Source of the DNA: Kribbella voronezhensis
GTDB lineage: Bacteria; Actinomycetota; Actinomycetes; Propionibacteriales; Kribbellaceae
NCBI RefSeq assembly: GCF_004365175.1
Contig: NZ_SOCE01000002.1
Location: 992,001-1,056,000 of the forward strand
Length of the DNA: 64,000 bases
Reading direction: 5' to 3'
The notes under the pieces are model-generated. The model saw only the letters and a program-made list of their open reading frames with translations, searched no databases and was not told the DNA's origin. Positions 1 to 8,138 of the stretch are shown here, piece by piece. Made by a program: the position numbers and the translations under genes. Numbering within the stretch: the stretch's first letter is position 1; each line of letters begins with the position of its first letter.

Positions 1-183
1 CACTTCAACGGCGCACGAAGGCTCAGAGTTGATGGGTCCGGTAGGCGAGGCTCTATGGAGACTGAAACGGCGCCGAGTTTGCGGAGTGTCTGCAGGGTGA
101 GCGACTGACGAACTCCTTGACGTCGTCGAGTCGAAGCAGATGAGCCTGCTGGGTGTCGGCCTGGTGGTCATCGAACTCTGGTT
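1..183. other. left edge, no confident gene
   Basis: No open frame here gives a recognisable protein. It may hold the decayed upstream part of the TPR/CHAT pseudogene that follows, since the frame of that pseudogene continues a short way upstream without an obvious start. Confidence 0.3.
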
Positions 184-2252
184 ATGGCAGCGATAGCGTG
201 TTTCGGTAAGGCGTACATGCTCGCGGTTGAGGCGAGTGACGCCTTCGGCCAGGTTCGTGCTTTGGTGCCGAAGGGACACATCCTTCGGCGGGGTGGTGCT
301 GCCGGGGAAATGCTGGGCGCCTTTGACGAGTGTGAGCGGCGTGCGCGTGAGCTTGGGGACCGGGTCTACATCGCGAATGTTCTTGTCGGTCGTGGTGAGG
401 CGCTTGGCCTTCTGGGGTTGGCCGACGAGGCGATCGCCGTGCTGCGGAGGCGGTGGACAGGTTTCAGGCGTTGGGGTCAGATGTCGGTACGGCGTCGGCG
501 GCGTTGCCTTTGTCGGATGTGTGTCGGTTGTCTGGCCGGACAGATGACCAGATGCCGGTCCTACAGCTGGTGGTCGAGGCTTCCGCGAGGTCGGGGCAGG
601 TTCAGGAGGCAGTTGACTTGGCGGATGTGCTTGCTGAGCTTCACCTGTCGCGAGGTGAGTTCGAAGAGGCGCGTCGGATCTGTCGTATCGCGATCGAGCG
701 GGCACAAGAGGCGCGACACTTTCGCGCGGTCCCGCACTTGCAGATGACGTTGGGGCACTCCGAGCGCCATTCGGGCGATCCTGCGGCTGCCGTGAAGCAG
801 TTCGCTGCGGCGCTGGAGTACTTCGTCGATCGTGAGGACGATCAGGCCACAGTTTCCTACATCGTGGGTGACTTGGCGCTTTGCGCGGAGGATCTTGGCG
901 AGCTTTCTGATGCGGTAAAGTTGCGGCTGTTGTCGGTGTCGGCGATCGAGGAGGCGCGAGCGCGCCAGAGCAGGCCCCGTTTCCAGGAGGAATATCGGCG
1001 GCGCTTTGCTCAGGTGTATCGGGGTGCATTGCGGACCGTGGTTCTTGCTGGAGACTCAGCGGGTTTCGTGGCTGTGTTCGAAGGGCTGTGGGGGCGCCGG
1101 CTGGCTGGGCTGTCCCGCCAGGAGCTCAACGCAGGGACGGACCCGGCGCTGATCGCCCAACTGCTCGCTCGCGCCGAGCGAGCGCGCTGGCGTCGCGGCG
1201 AGGACAACGATGAGCAGACGGGGGTCGAGCGGTTCCGCCGGGTGCTCGGCGGCGCGGCGTTGAACGCGGCTTTACCTGAGATGTTCGACGATTCCATCGG
1301 GCCGGAGTTGGCCGCTGTCTATAGTCCCTTCGAGCCCGAAGAGGTTGCGGGTCTACTCGATCGATGGCCGGACGACGCGGCCTTGTTAATGCTGGCGCCG
1401 ATCCCGGGCGTCGAGGTGAGATCGGCTGGCTGGAGATGCCTCCCGCCGGTGATCCAGAGCTTGGTACGACGCAGTTGTCCGAGGCTGCTTCAGAGGTGCT
1501 CGAAGCGAGGTCAGCGACCAGGTCGCGGCGGACCTAGTTCCGTTTGCGGACCTAGTGCCGAATTCGACTAAAAACTTGGAGGCTGGGATCAAGCTTCAGA
1601 TTGGTCCCCTCGAATCGTTGTGGTCTCTTCCATGGCCAGCGGTTCCCGCCGGAGCGGACGCGTTGATCGGAGAGCACTTCGCGCTGCATCTCTCGCCGTC
1701 GTTGACGACCGCGGACGTAGTGCGAAGGCGTCAGGCAGACAGGGCGGCTGAGCCGTCGTTGCAGTCCTAGATCGGGCCGGGAGTAGAACATCACAAGTGG
1801 ACAGCCTCAGGGGTCGCACGGACACAGCGAAATCACCCGAAGAGGCGCTTGAGGCCATCACTCGCGCCGGTGCCGACATCGGTGGTCGTGGTCGCACGCG
1901 GCCGACCTGCAGCCGCCGTCGGGCACTCATCGAACTGGGCGATGAGGTACTCCTAACGCCCGCAGACCTGTTCAAGGCGAAGACGCCGCGACGATTGGCG
2001 CTGATAGCTTGCTGGGGCGCCCAGGCTCCGGGCGGCGGTACCGGCGATCCGCTGACCCTGGCGACGTTGGCCATGGTGCGTACGTCGGAAACGGTGGCCG
2101 CTACTGTTAGCGAGCTGGGCGACGATCCGTGTCCCGTGGATTCGTCGGCGAGATTTTCGACAGCTCTGGGTCCGTGGGGGCCGCCTAAATCCGCCTGGCT
2201 GAGCTTGCCTCTCAGCGGTCTTCCAATGCCTAGTCACCGTTCCGATTGTTGA
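184..2252 (+). pseudogene. broken TPR-CHAT domain protein
   Basis: The pieces of one TPR-CHAT protein are spread over different frames. From 184 to about 445 the frame encodes TPR-like helices ending in LADEAIAVL. The helix continues in another frame (AEAVDRFQALGSDV), so a one-base shift lies near 445. The main frame then runs through further TPR helices to about 1412, where it leaves the sensible reading. The better reading from there is EIGWLEMPPAGDPELG in a different frame, which stops near 1537. At 1555-1770 a frame encodes a CHAT-type segment (SLWSLPWPAVPAGADALIG, then ALHLSPSLTTADV). At 1797-2252 another encodes the C-terminal CHAT block with LALIACWGAQAPGG, including the Cys position. 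CHAT proteins are caspase-like proteases, often in defence or signalling. With at least three disruptions this copy is probably dead. A sequencing error could explain one shift but hardly all of them. Confidence 0.7.
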
Positions 2253-2379
2253 TCTCGTACTCGGAGCTTCCTGGTGTATCCCTTCTCCGGGCCATCCTCG
2301 CGCCGCCGGCATTGTGAGCTCCCCTCCCGCATGTAGGGCAGTCGGTTGCTGGCGATCGCTTGGATGTCGACTTCCGGGC

Positions 2380-2690
2380 GAGAAGTTCACCAACGAAGGG
2401 CTGACCCCCGATGCGGATGTACAGCGGCTGCTGTCGATCAGGGGAATGAAGCCGCTCGGGTTCTCGCTCGCCGAGATGGCTGACGTTCTCAGCCTGCTCG
2501 AAGATCGCTGCAGACTCAACCCTGGTCAACCGAGGTGCGGGTGCTGGAGCGGCTCCCTATGTACCGAGAGGCCGCTGGCCAGTGCATGGGCGCGCTGCCC
2601 GAGCGGTTCGACGTCGCAGCCGGCTTTGCCGAGAACCTGCAGGAGCACCTGGACCTGCACTCCTCGAAGCGGATCCACGCCCAGCAATAG
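2380..2690 (+). pseudogene. remnant of a MerR-family regulator
   Basis: The sequence DADVQRLLSIRGMKPLGFSL, followed by AEMADVLSLLED, matches the second half of a MerR DNA-binding domain. The frame is then lost, and a second frame (from about 2528) gives the expected helical dimerisation tail VLERLPMYREAAGQCMGALP, ending at a TAG at 2690. The N-terminal helix-turn-helix is not recognisable, so the gene lacks its start and carries a frameshift. A further short helical stretch in another frame ends at 2842 (ARQLATEFIEAVLRD) and may belong to the same decayed locus. MerR proteins often control efflux or redox genes. Any role as former regulator of the NRPS cluster is speculation. Confidence 0.55.
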
Positions 2691-2867
2691 TCGCGGTTGG
2701 CCGATGGGCGCCGCGATCAGCTCGAGGACTCGTGCGCCGCGTCAGAGCGCCAAGCGCTTGCCGCGGGCAACGTCAGCTGTGCAAGACAGCTGGCAACTGA
2801 ATTCATTGAAGCTGTTTTGAGGGATCGGCCAGGCAGAGGATGACCATTTGTCTTCGCTATGTTGCGG

Positions 2868-2885
2868 TCAATTCTTTTGAATCAA
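2868..2885. promoter_or_regulatory. AT-rich dyad upstream of NRPS operon
   Basis: An imperfect palindrome (TCAATTC, TTTT, GAATCAA) sits in an unusually AT-rich patch (about 2843-2890). It lies 170 bases upstream of the first gene of the NRPS cluster, in the only sizeable gap before that operon. It could be an operator or part of the promoter. This rests on position and symmetry only. Confidence 0.3.
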
Positions 2886-3057
2886 GCGTTTGGAGATGCA
2901 GAGATCGCCCTAGTCTGTAACGGCGACTGCCTTCCAGGCGATAGGGGGAGTGTCTGAGCCGCCGCATGACCGGCTTAGGGCAACTGGGAGCTACGCGGGG
3001 AGGCGTAATCCGAGTGGGGTCCGGCGACAACTTGGGCAGGAACCGGGGGAACGTGCA

Positions 3058-3942
3058 ATGGAAGAGACCACTTCGTTGGTCGAGCGCTATCGCGAGGACG
3101 GCTTTGTCGTTGTCGACGGACTTCTCCCACAGGCGATCGTCGATCAGGCGCGGCATGGCGTTTCCCGCCATCACGCGGGCGAACGGGACGTTGAGCTGCC
3201 AAATGGGCTGGGGTATCTCGACTGGCGGCCGGGCGATCCTCCAGGCATCCGAGTCAATGACTATGTGTCGCTGCAGAACGAAGACGTTCACACATTGGTC
3301 GCCTTTCCACAGTTGGCGGCGATGGCCGCCGTGTTGAGCGAGTCACCCAACATCCGCCTCTTTCATGACCAGATCATCTACAAAGATCCTGCTGTCGCGA
3401 TTCATAGCGCCGAGGTCACTGAGATCGGATTTCACACCGATCGCGCCTACTGGCAGACATGCAGCTCAGATCAGATGCTCACCGCCTGGGTGCCACTAAC
3501 CCCGTGCTCAGAAGAGACAGGCGCGCTGTCGTTCGTTCGAGGCAGTCACCGTTGGCCAGGCAATGACAACCTCGCGAACTTCTTCGCGCCGGCTCACGGC
3601 GCCGCACTCCGAGAGGTCATCGCCCCCTCGGGAGTTGTGCCCGAGGTTGTGACCCTCGAACTGGAGCCGGGGCAGGTAAGTTTCCACCATTGTCGGACCA
3701 TCCACGGCAGCGCCCCGAACCGCTCGCAAGCAGCCCGGTGCGCAATCACGGTGCACTTCCAGGACGCCGCGAACGACTACGTCTTGCCTCCTCCCGGCAG
3801 GCACTCGGTGCACGTGAACGACCTCTTGTCCCGGAAGCGACTCGATGGAACGCCGGACTACGCCGATACTTTCGTGTCGCCGATCCTCTTCGAGGGAACG
3901 GCTGCGGAGGCTGTTCAGTTGATCGGTCTGGACTCCGCATGA
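3058..3942 (+). CDS. phytanoyl-CoA dioxygenase (PhyH) family oxygenase 1
   Basis: 294 residues, the usual size for a PhyH-type Fe(II)/2-oxoglutarate dioxygenase. The iron-binding facial triad is visible: HxD in GFHTDRAYW (His126, Asp128) and the distal His216 in CRTIHGSAPN. Basic residues follow (RSQAARCAITVHF) that should hold 2-oxoglutarate. Enzymes of this family hydroxylate or desaturate unactivated carbons, in biosynthetic clusters often on amino acids or carrier-bound intermediates. The ATG at 3058 is preferred over longer starts because GGGGGA lies six bases upstream and similarity to its paralogue at 7274 begins just inside it. It is first in a five-gene operon and its TGA overlaps the next start (ATGA). 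It probably hydroxylates an amino acid or the peptide made by the two NRPS proteins. The substrate cannot be read from sequence. Confidence 0.9.
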   Translation: MEETTSLVERYREDGFVVVDGLLPQAIVDQARHGVSRHHAGERDVELPNGLGYLDWRPGDPPGIRVNDYVSLQNEDVHTLVAFPQLAAMAAVLSESPNIRLFHDQIIYKDPAVAIHSAEVTEIGFHTDRAYWQTCSSDQMLTAWVPLTPCSEETGALSFVRGSHRWPGNDNLANFFAPAHGAALREVIAPSGVVPEVVTLELEPGQVSFHHCRTIHGSAPNRSQAARCAITVHFQDAANDYVLPPPGRHSVHVNDLLSRKRLDGTPDYADTFVSPILFEGTAAEAVQLIGLDSA

Positions 3943-6900
3943 GTTTCTCAAGATCGGACGAGCCTCAGCTTGGAACCGTCCTGCGATGCGCGCGGGCAGT
4001 CGCTGCAACTCCTCCGTTCTTCACTCGGCGCTCGAAGGTGCCTTGGCCGGGCAACGGCAGCCTCAGCGCGCCGGGTGCAGTGTCAGGGGCCGAAGAGATG
4101 CTGGTCGCCGCGTGCCTGGGCGTGCTTGCGCGGGGGCACGGCGGAGCCCAGGGTGAGGCACCGATTTTGCGGGTGGGCTTGTTGAGGGCTTCACAAGTGG
4201 GCCCTTCCGTCGTGCCGGTGGTGGTCGACGCTCCCGCGGGTGACCTGACATGTGTGGAGTGGCTCGCCCACGTGCGGGGCGCGATCGCTGAGGCTGACGA
4301 AGTATTCGCCGGCTTTGCGCCGGAGGACGTTGAGCTATTGCTGGGACAGGAGTCCGACGGAGGTCGGAGACGGCTCTTCTCCGTCTTGGTCGCACCGCGA
4401 GAGATCGAGCTTGTCGGGCGAACGTTCGGCAACGATCTGACGGTAGGTATCGGGCCAGGTGGGCTCCACGTCGTGTTCGATGAACGACTGTTTGACCCAG
4501 AGATTCTTCGGGCATGGATGGAAGACACCACGACACTGATGGACGCTCTTCAACATGGTCGGGGGGTAGTGAACGAGATCCTGGCTGCTGCCACAGCCGA
4601 CCGGGCAGGAAGGGACCAAGCGCGTACAGTCGCCCTTTACGCTGCACCGAGTGTCGCGACGTCGATCATGAGCGCTGCCGCTCACTGGCCCGATGCGCCC
4701 GCAGTCGTTACTGCCAATTGCTCGGTCAGCTACGAGCAGCTGAGACAGCGATATCTGGCAGTCGCGCAGGCCCTTCAGGCTGAGGGCGTCGTGTCCGGCG
4801 ACGCCGTAGGAATTCTTGTCACCGCCGGGCCTTCCTTCGTCGCTGGACTGTTGGGAACGATCCACCTGGGAGCAGTCCCTGTCCCTTTGGATGCTCAGAG
4901 CCCAGCTCCAAGACTGGCGCTAGCAGCCGGTGTCGCCGGATTCGACATCCTTCTTGCAGACGATGCGAGGACGGCGAAAGCCCTCCAGGTATGCGCCTCC
5001 ACGACCGGAAGTCCGCCGCGTGTTGTGGACGTCGATCGAGCTCAGGAGATGCCGGAGACTACGGACCCAAAACTGAGCGCACCTGCCGCTGTCGAACCTG
5101 ATGCACCTGGATACATCCTGTTCACTTCCGGCAGCACCGGACGGCCGAAGGGAGTCGTCCAAACCAGACGAACCCTTGACTCCGTGGTTGATTGGCAGGT
5201 CCGCCGCTCCGGAGTGGCGACGCGCCCTCGCACGTTGCAACGCAGTGCACTCTCCTTCGACGTCGCCCTTCAAGAGATCTTGTCCACACTTGCCGACGGG
5301 GGCACATTGCTCGTGCCAGCTGATTGGCAACGCCAAGACCTCAGTCTCGTTGCCAGGCTGATCCACGAATGGCAGGTCGAGCGCCTGTTTATCCCCCCGT
5401 CGGGATTGCATGCGATGCTGGCCGCCGCAGATGCCTCGCTCCTGTCATCGCTGCGGGAAGTCATTTGTGCGGGTGAGCCGCTAATTATCACGGGCACGGT
5501 CCGACGCGTTTTTCGAGAGATCAATTCCGGCCTCGATAACCAGTACGGGCCCACCGAGACTCACGTCTGCACTGCCATGTCCGTCGGCGGCGATCCGTTC
5601 ACTTGGCCGGACAACCCCTCGATCGGGACCCCGGTCCCCGGTGTCGGCGCGCGGGTGGTGGACACTCTCGGGCGCCACGTGACCCTAGGAACTCCCGGCG
5701 AGTTGGTGATCAGTGGGCAAACCGTCGCCCTTGGGTACCTTGACGCCCCTAGCCTGAAATTCGCTGACGAACCTCGGCACGATGGGAACGGCGCCGTACG
5801 TTCGTACCGGACCGGCGACTTCGTCAAGGAGCGCCCCGACGGCTCGTTCGAGTTCCTGAGTCGGCAAGACGAACAGCTCAAGGTCCGCGGCTATCGAGTC
5901 GAGCTCGGAGAGGTCGAGGCTGCTGCGCTTGCAACCGAGCTAGTAACCGACGCTGTGGCATTTGGTCTCGGCGATAGCTCCGCTGTCGAGCGTCTTGGCC
6001 TGGTCGTAGTGCCGTTTGAGCCCACCCCAGATTTCGACAAGGCGAGCCTGCTGGAGCAGATGGCACTGCGATTGCCTCCGTACATGATGCCGCGCCCCGC
6101 CGAAACGATGGTTCGCGAGGGCTTAGAACTCACGCCAACGGGCAAAGTCGACCGCCGCCAAGTCGCACAGTTGGGGGAGATGACATTCCGTGAGCGAAGC
6201 GCCAACGCGGGAAGTGGCGATGAACGGATCCGATCGCTGTGGCACCGATGCCTCGGAGTCGACGAATGTGACGAAGACGAGACGTTCGTGGCGCTCGGGG
6301 GAGACTCGCTCGCCGCCGTTGAGCTCACGGCGGCACTCCAAGATGCCGTCGGTGTAAACGTGTCACTTCGGCAACTCCTCGCTGGAATGACGCTACGCAC
6401 CCTGCGATCGGTAGCTACAGGCGAACTGCGCTCGCCCGATACGTCCCAACAGCCAGGCGTCACTTCGTCCGACCGGAACGCCGTGCCTTCGACTGTTGAC
6501 CTCCCGAAATTCGGCCGCATCGCTTGTGTCTCGCCAGCTGAGGCGAAACATCTCTACCTGGACGTCGTTGTGTCCAACAATTACGGCCGTTTCGGCATGC
6601 TCGACGGACCAATAGAAGTCGTCGTGGACGTCGGCGCGAACATCGGCCTCTTCGCCCTCAGTGTGCTCGACCGGCACCCCGAAGCACGCGTTATCGCCGT
6701 CGAGCCCCATCCCGCTTTCGCCCAGGCGTTGCGGGCGAACACTGCGGACCGAGTCTCCGTCGTCGAAGCCGCCGCCGCACAAACTCGTGGCGAAGCCCCA
6801 CTTTTCATATACGACCAGATGCCAGCAATGTCGTCGCTGAATCCTGAGCCCGACTATGACCGGCAACTCATGGCATCGCTCATCGACAACCAGCTCAACA

Positions 6901-7274
6901 GAGTTGGCGCTGGCGTAGCAACCGCGCCGGCGATCGGCCTCGTCGGCGAGAACCCCGTCGCGCACCCAGTTCAGACGGTCCGCCTGTCGGACCTGCTGGC
7001 GGATCACAACTGCACGTCCGTGAGCCTGCTCAAGGTCGACGTGCAGCACGGTGAACTCGATGTGCTCTTGGGACTCGACGACGGAGACTGGACGCGCATA
7101 GAGCGCATCGTCGTAGAAGTGCAAGATCGCGACAAGCAGCTGGACGATCTACAGCAACTATTGAGCATGCATGGCTTCTCCACCTCCGTGCACTTCGACG
7201 CAATCCTGCACGCCGGTAGCCGCGTCCGATTCCTTTACGCCTGGGCGCCGAGCCAGCAAAAGTCGGCAGTCTGA
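3939..7274 (+). CDS. NRPS: half C - A - PCP - FkbM methyltransferase
   Basis: 1111 residues. Residues 1-230 resemble only the C-terminal half of a condensation domain (a segment near DERLFDPEILRAWM) and lack the HHxxxDG active-site motif. The adenylation domain spans about 235-735: A3 LFTSGSTGRPKG near 393, A5 NQYGPTETHVC near 533, A7 YRTGD near 621, A8 QLKVRGYRVELGEVE, and A10 LTPTGKVDR near 730. The carrier domain has ALGGDSLAAVEL with the phosphopantetheine Ser near 788. From about 890 to the end lies an FkbM-type SAM methyltransferase, with DVGANIGLF and the later LLKVDVQHGELDVLLG. My hand-aligned specificity residues are D-V-Q-F-I-A-Q-V-C-K, close to proline-type codes. The ATG at 3939 overlaps the stop of the upstream dioxygenase, so translation is probably coupled. 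It probably acts as the loading module. The C-terminal placement of the methyltransferase is unusual. Confidence 0.92.
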   Translation: MSFSRSDEPQLGTVLRCARAVAATPPFFTRRSKVPWPGNGSLSAPGAVSGAEEMLVAACLGVLARGHGGAQGEAPILRVGLLRASQVGPSVVPVVVDAPAGDLTCVEWLAHVRGAIAEADEVFAGFAPEDVELLLGQESDGGRRRLFSVLVAPREIELVGRTFGNDLTVGIGPGGLHVVFDERLFDPEILRAWMEDTTTLMDALQHGRGVVNEILAAATADRAGRDQARTVALYAAPSVATSIMSAAAHWPDAPAVVTANCSVSYEQLRQRYLAVAQALQAEGVVSGDAVGILVTAGPSFVAGLLGTIHLGAVPVPLDAQSPAPRLALAAGVAGFDILLADDARTAKALQVCASTTGSPPRVVDVDRAQEMPETTDPKLSAPAAVEPDAPGYILFTSGSTGRPKGVVQTRRTLDSVVDWQVRRSGVATRPRTLQRSALSFDVALQEILSTLADGGTLLVPADWQRQDLSLVARLIHEWQVERLFIPPSGLHAMLAAADASLLSSLREVICAGEPLIITGTVRRVFREINSGLDNQYGPTETHVCTAMSVGGDPFTWPDNPSIGTPVPGVGARVVDTLGRHVTLGTPGELVISGQTVALGYLDAPSLKFADEPRHDGNGAVRSYRTGDFVKERPDGSFEFLSRQDEQLKVRGYRVELGEVEAAALATELVTDAVAFGLGDSSAVERLGLVVVPFEPTPDFDKASLLEQMALRLPPYMMPRPAETMVREGLELTPTGKVDRRQVAQLGEMTFRERSANAGSGDERIRSLWHRCLGVDECDEDETFVALGGDSLAAVELTAALQDAVGVNVSLRQLLAGMTLRTLRSVATGELRSPDTSQQPGVTSSDRNAVPSTVDLPKFGRIACVSPAEAKHLYLDVVVSNNYGRFGMLDGPIEVVVDVGANIGLFALSVLDRHPEARVIAVEPHPAFAQALRANTADRVSVVEAAAAQTRGEAPLFIYDQMPAMSSLNPEPDYDRQLMASLIDNQLNRVGAGVATAPAIGLVGENPVAHPVQTVRLSDLLADHNCTSVSLLKVDVQHGELDVLLGLDDGDWTRIERIVVEVQDRDKQLDDLQQLLSMHGFSTSVHFDAILHAGSRVRFLYAWAPSQQKSAV

Positions 7275-8122
7275 TGAGCGAGGCCACTCCACCCGCCGTC
7301 CTCGTAGGCGAAGCTGATGTCGCGTGGTTCGCAAAGCACGGCTGGTGGGTGTCACCTCGAGTCCTCACCGATCCCGAACTCGACGCGCTTGCCTACGGCG
7401 TTGATCGCTTCTACGCGCGGGATCTCGACGTTCAGCTCCCGGCGGTGCCACCGGGCGATTCAGACCCCGGTCAGCCCGATTCACAGACCCTTCAGAACGA
7501 CTATGTCAGCCTTCAGGTGGACGAGATCAGAAACTTCGTGATGTCGCCGATGCTCGGATCGATCGCCGGCATACTGGGCAGCCACACCGGTCTGCGCCTC
7601 TTTCACGATCAGTTGATCTCGAAGGCGCCCGGCCCAGCACTTGTCGGCTGGCACACCGACAGAAGCTATTGGCTCACCTGCTCATCGCAGGACATGCTCA
7701 CAATCTGGGTGCCACTCCAAGACGTAGACGAGAGCAACGGTGGCTTGCAGGTCGTCGACAGCAGCCACGCCTTAGACCTCGATCACAACACTCTGCGCGG
7801 ATTTCACGCGACCTCCGCGGAGCGACAGATCACATCATGGCCGTCTTTCTCCGTCCGGACACTGCGGGTTAGGCGCGGTCAGGTGTCGGTCCATCATGCG
7901 CGAACTGTCCACGGCAGCGGACCGAACACGACAAGACTGCCGAGAGTCGCGCTGGCGATACATTTGCAACCCGAACAGAACCACTACGTACCGCCTCCGG
8001 CCGGTGCGCCCACACTGCATTTCAACGACGTGCTCTGCCGCCGGGACGGCGTGGGGCACCCGGACTATCACGATCCATACGTGTGCCCGATCGTCTGGCC
8101 CCAGGAATCGGGGCGCCCGTGA
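7274..8122 (+). CDS. phytanoyl-CoA dioxygenase (PhyH) family oxygenase 2
   Basis: 282 residues. It is a clear paralogue of the protein at 3058. Both carry LFHDQ, an HTDRxYW iron site (here His127, Asp129), the phrase MLTxWVPL, a distal H in RTVHGSGPN (His213) and a shared C-terminal FND/VND plus PDY pattern. All metal ligands are present, so it should be an active Fe(II)/2-oxoglutarate oxygenase. The start ATG overlaps the NRPS stop by one base (TGATG). Two similar but diverged copies in one operon suggest two hydroxylation or oxidation steps, or one step on each of two residues. It could instead act directly on free amino acids before loading. Confidence 0.9.
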   Translation: MSEATPPAVLVGEADVAWFAKHGWWVSPRVLTDPELDALAYGVDRFYARDLDVQLPAVPPGDSDPGQPDSQTLQNDYVSLQVDEIRNFVMSPMLGSIAGILGSHTGLRLFHDQLISKAPGPALVGWHTDRSYWLTCSSQDMLTIWVPLQDVDESNGGLQVVDSSHALDLDHNTLRGFHATSAERQITSWPSFSVRTLRVRRGQVSVHHARTVHGSGPNTTRLPRVALAIHLQPEQNHYVPPPAGAPTLHFNDVLCRRDGVGHPDYHDPYVCPIVWPQESGRP

Positions 8123-8138
8123 CCCGCTGGGTGACCGC

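Noticed and set aside
2857..3291. minus-strand open frame over the start of the first PhyH gene
   Set aside because: It is antisense to a gene with full catalytic motifs, and its sequence has no features.
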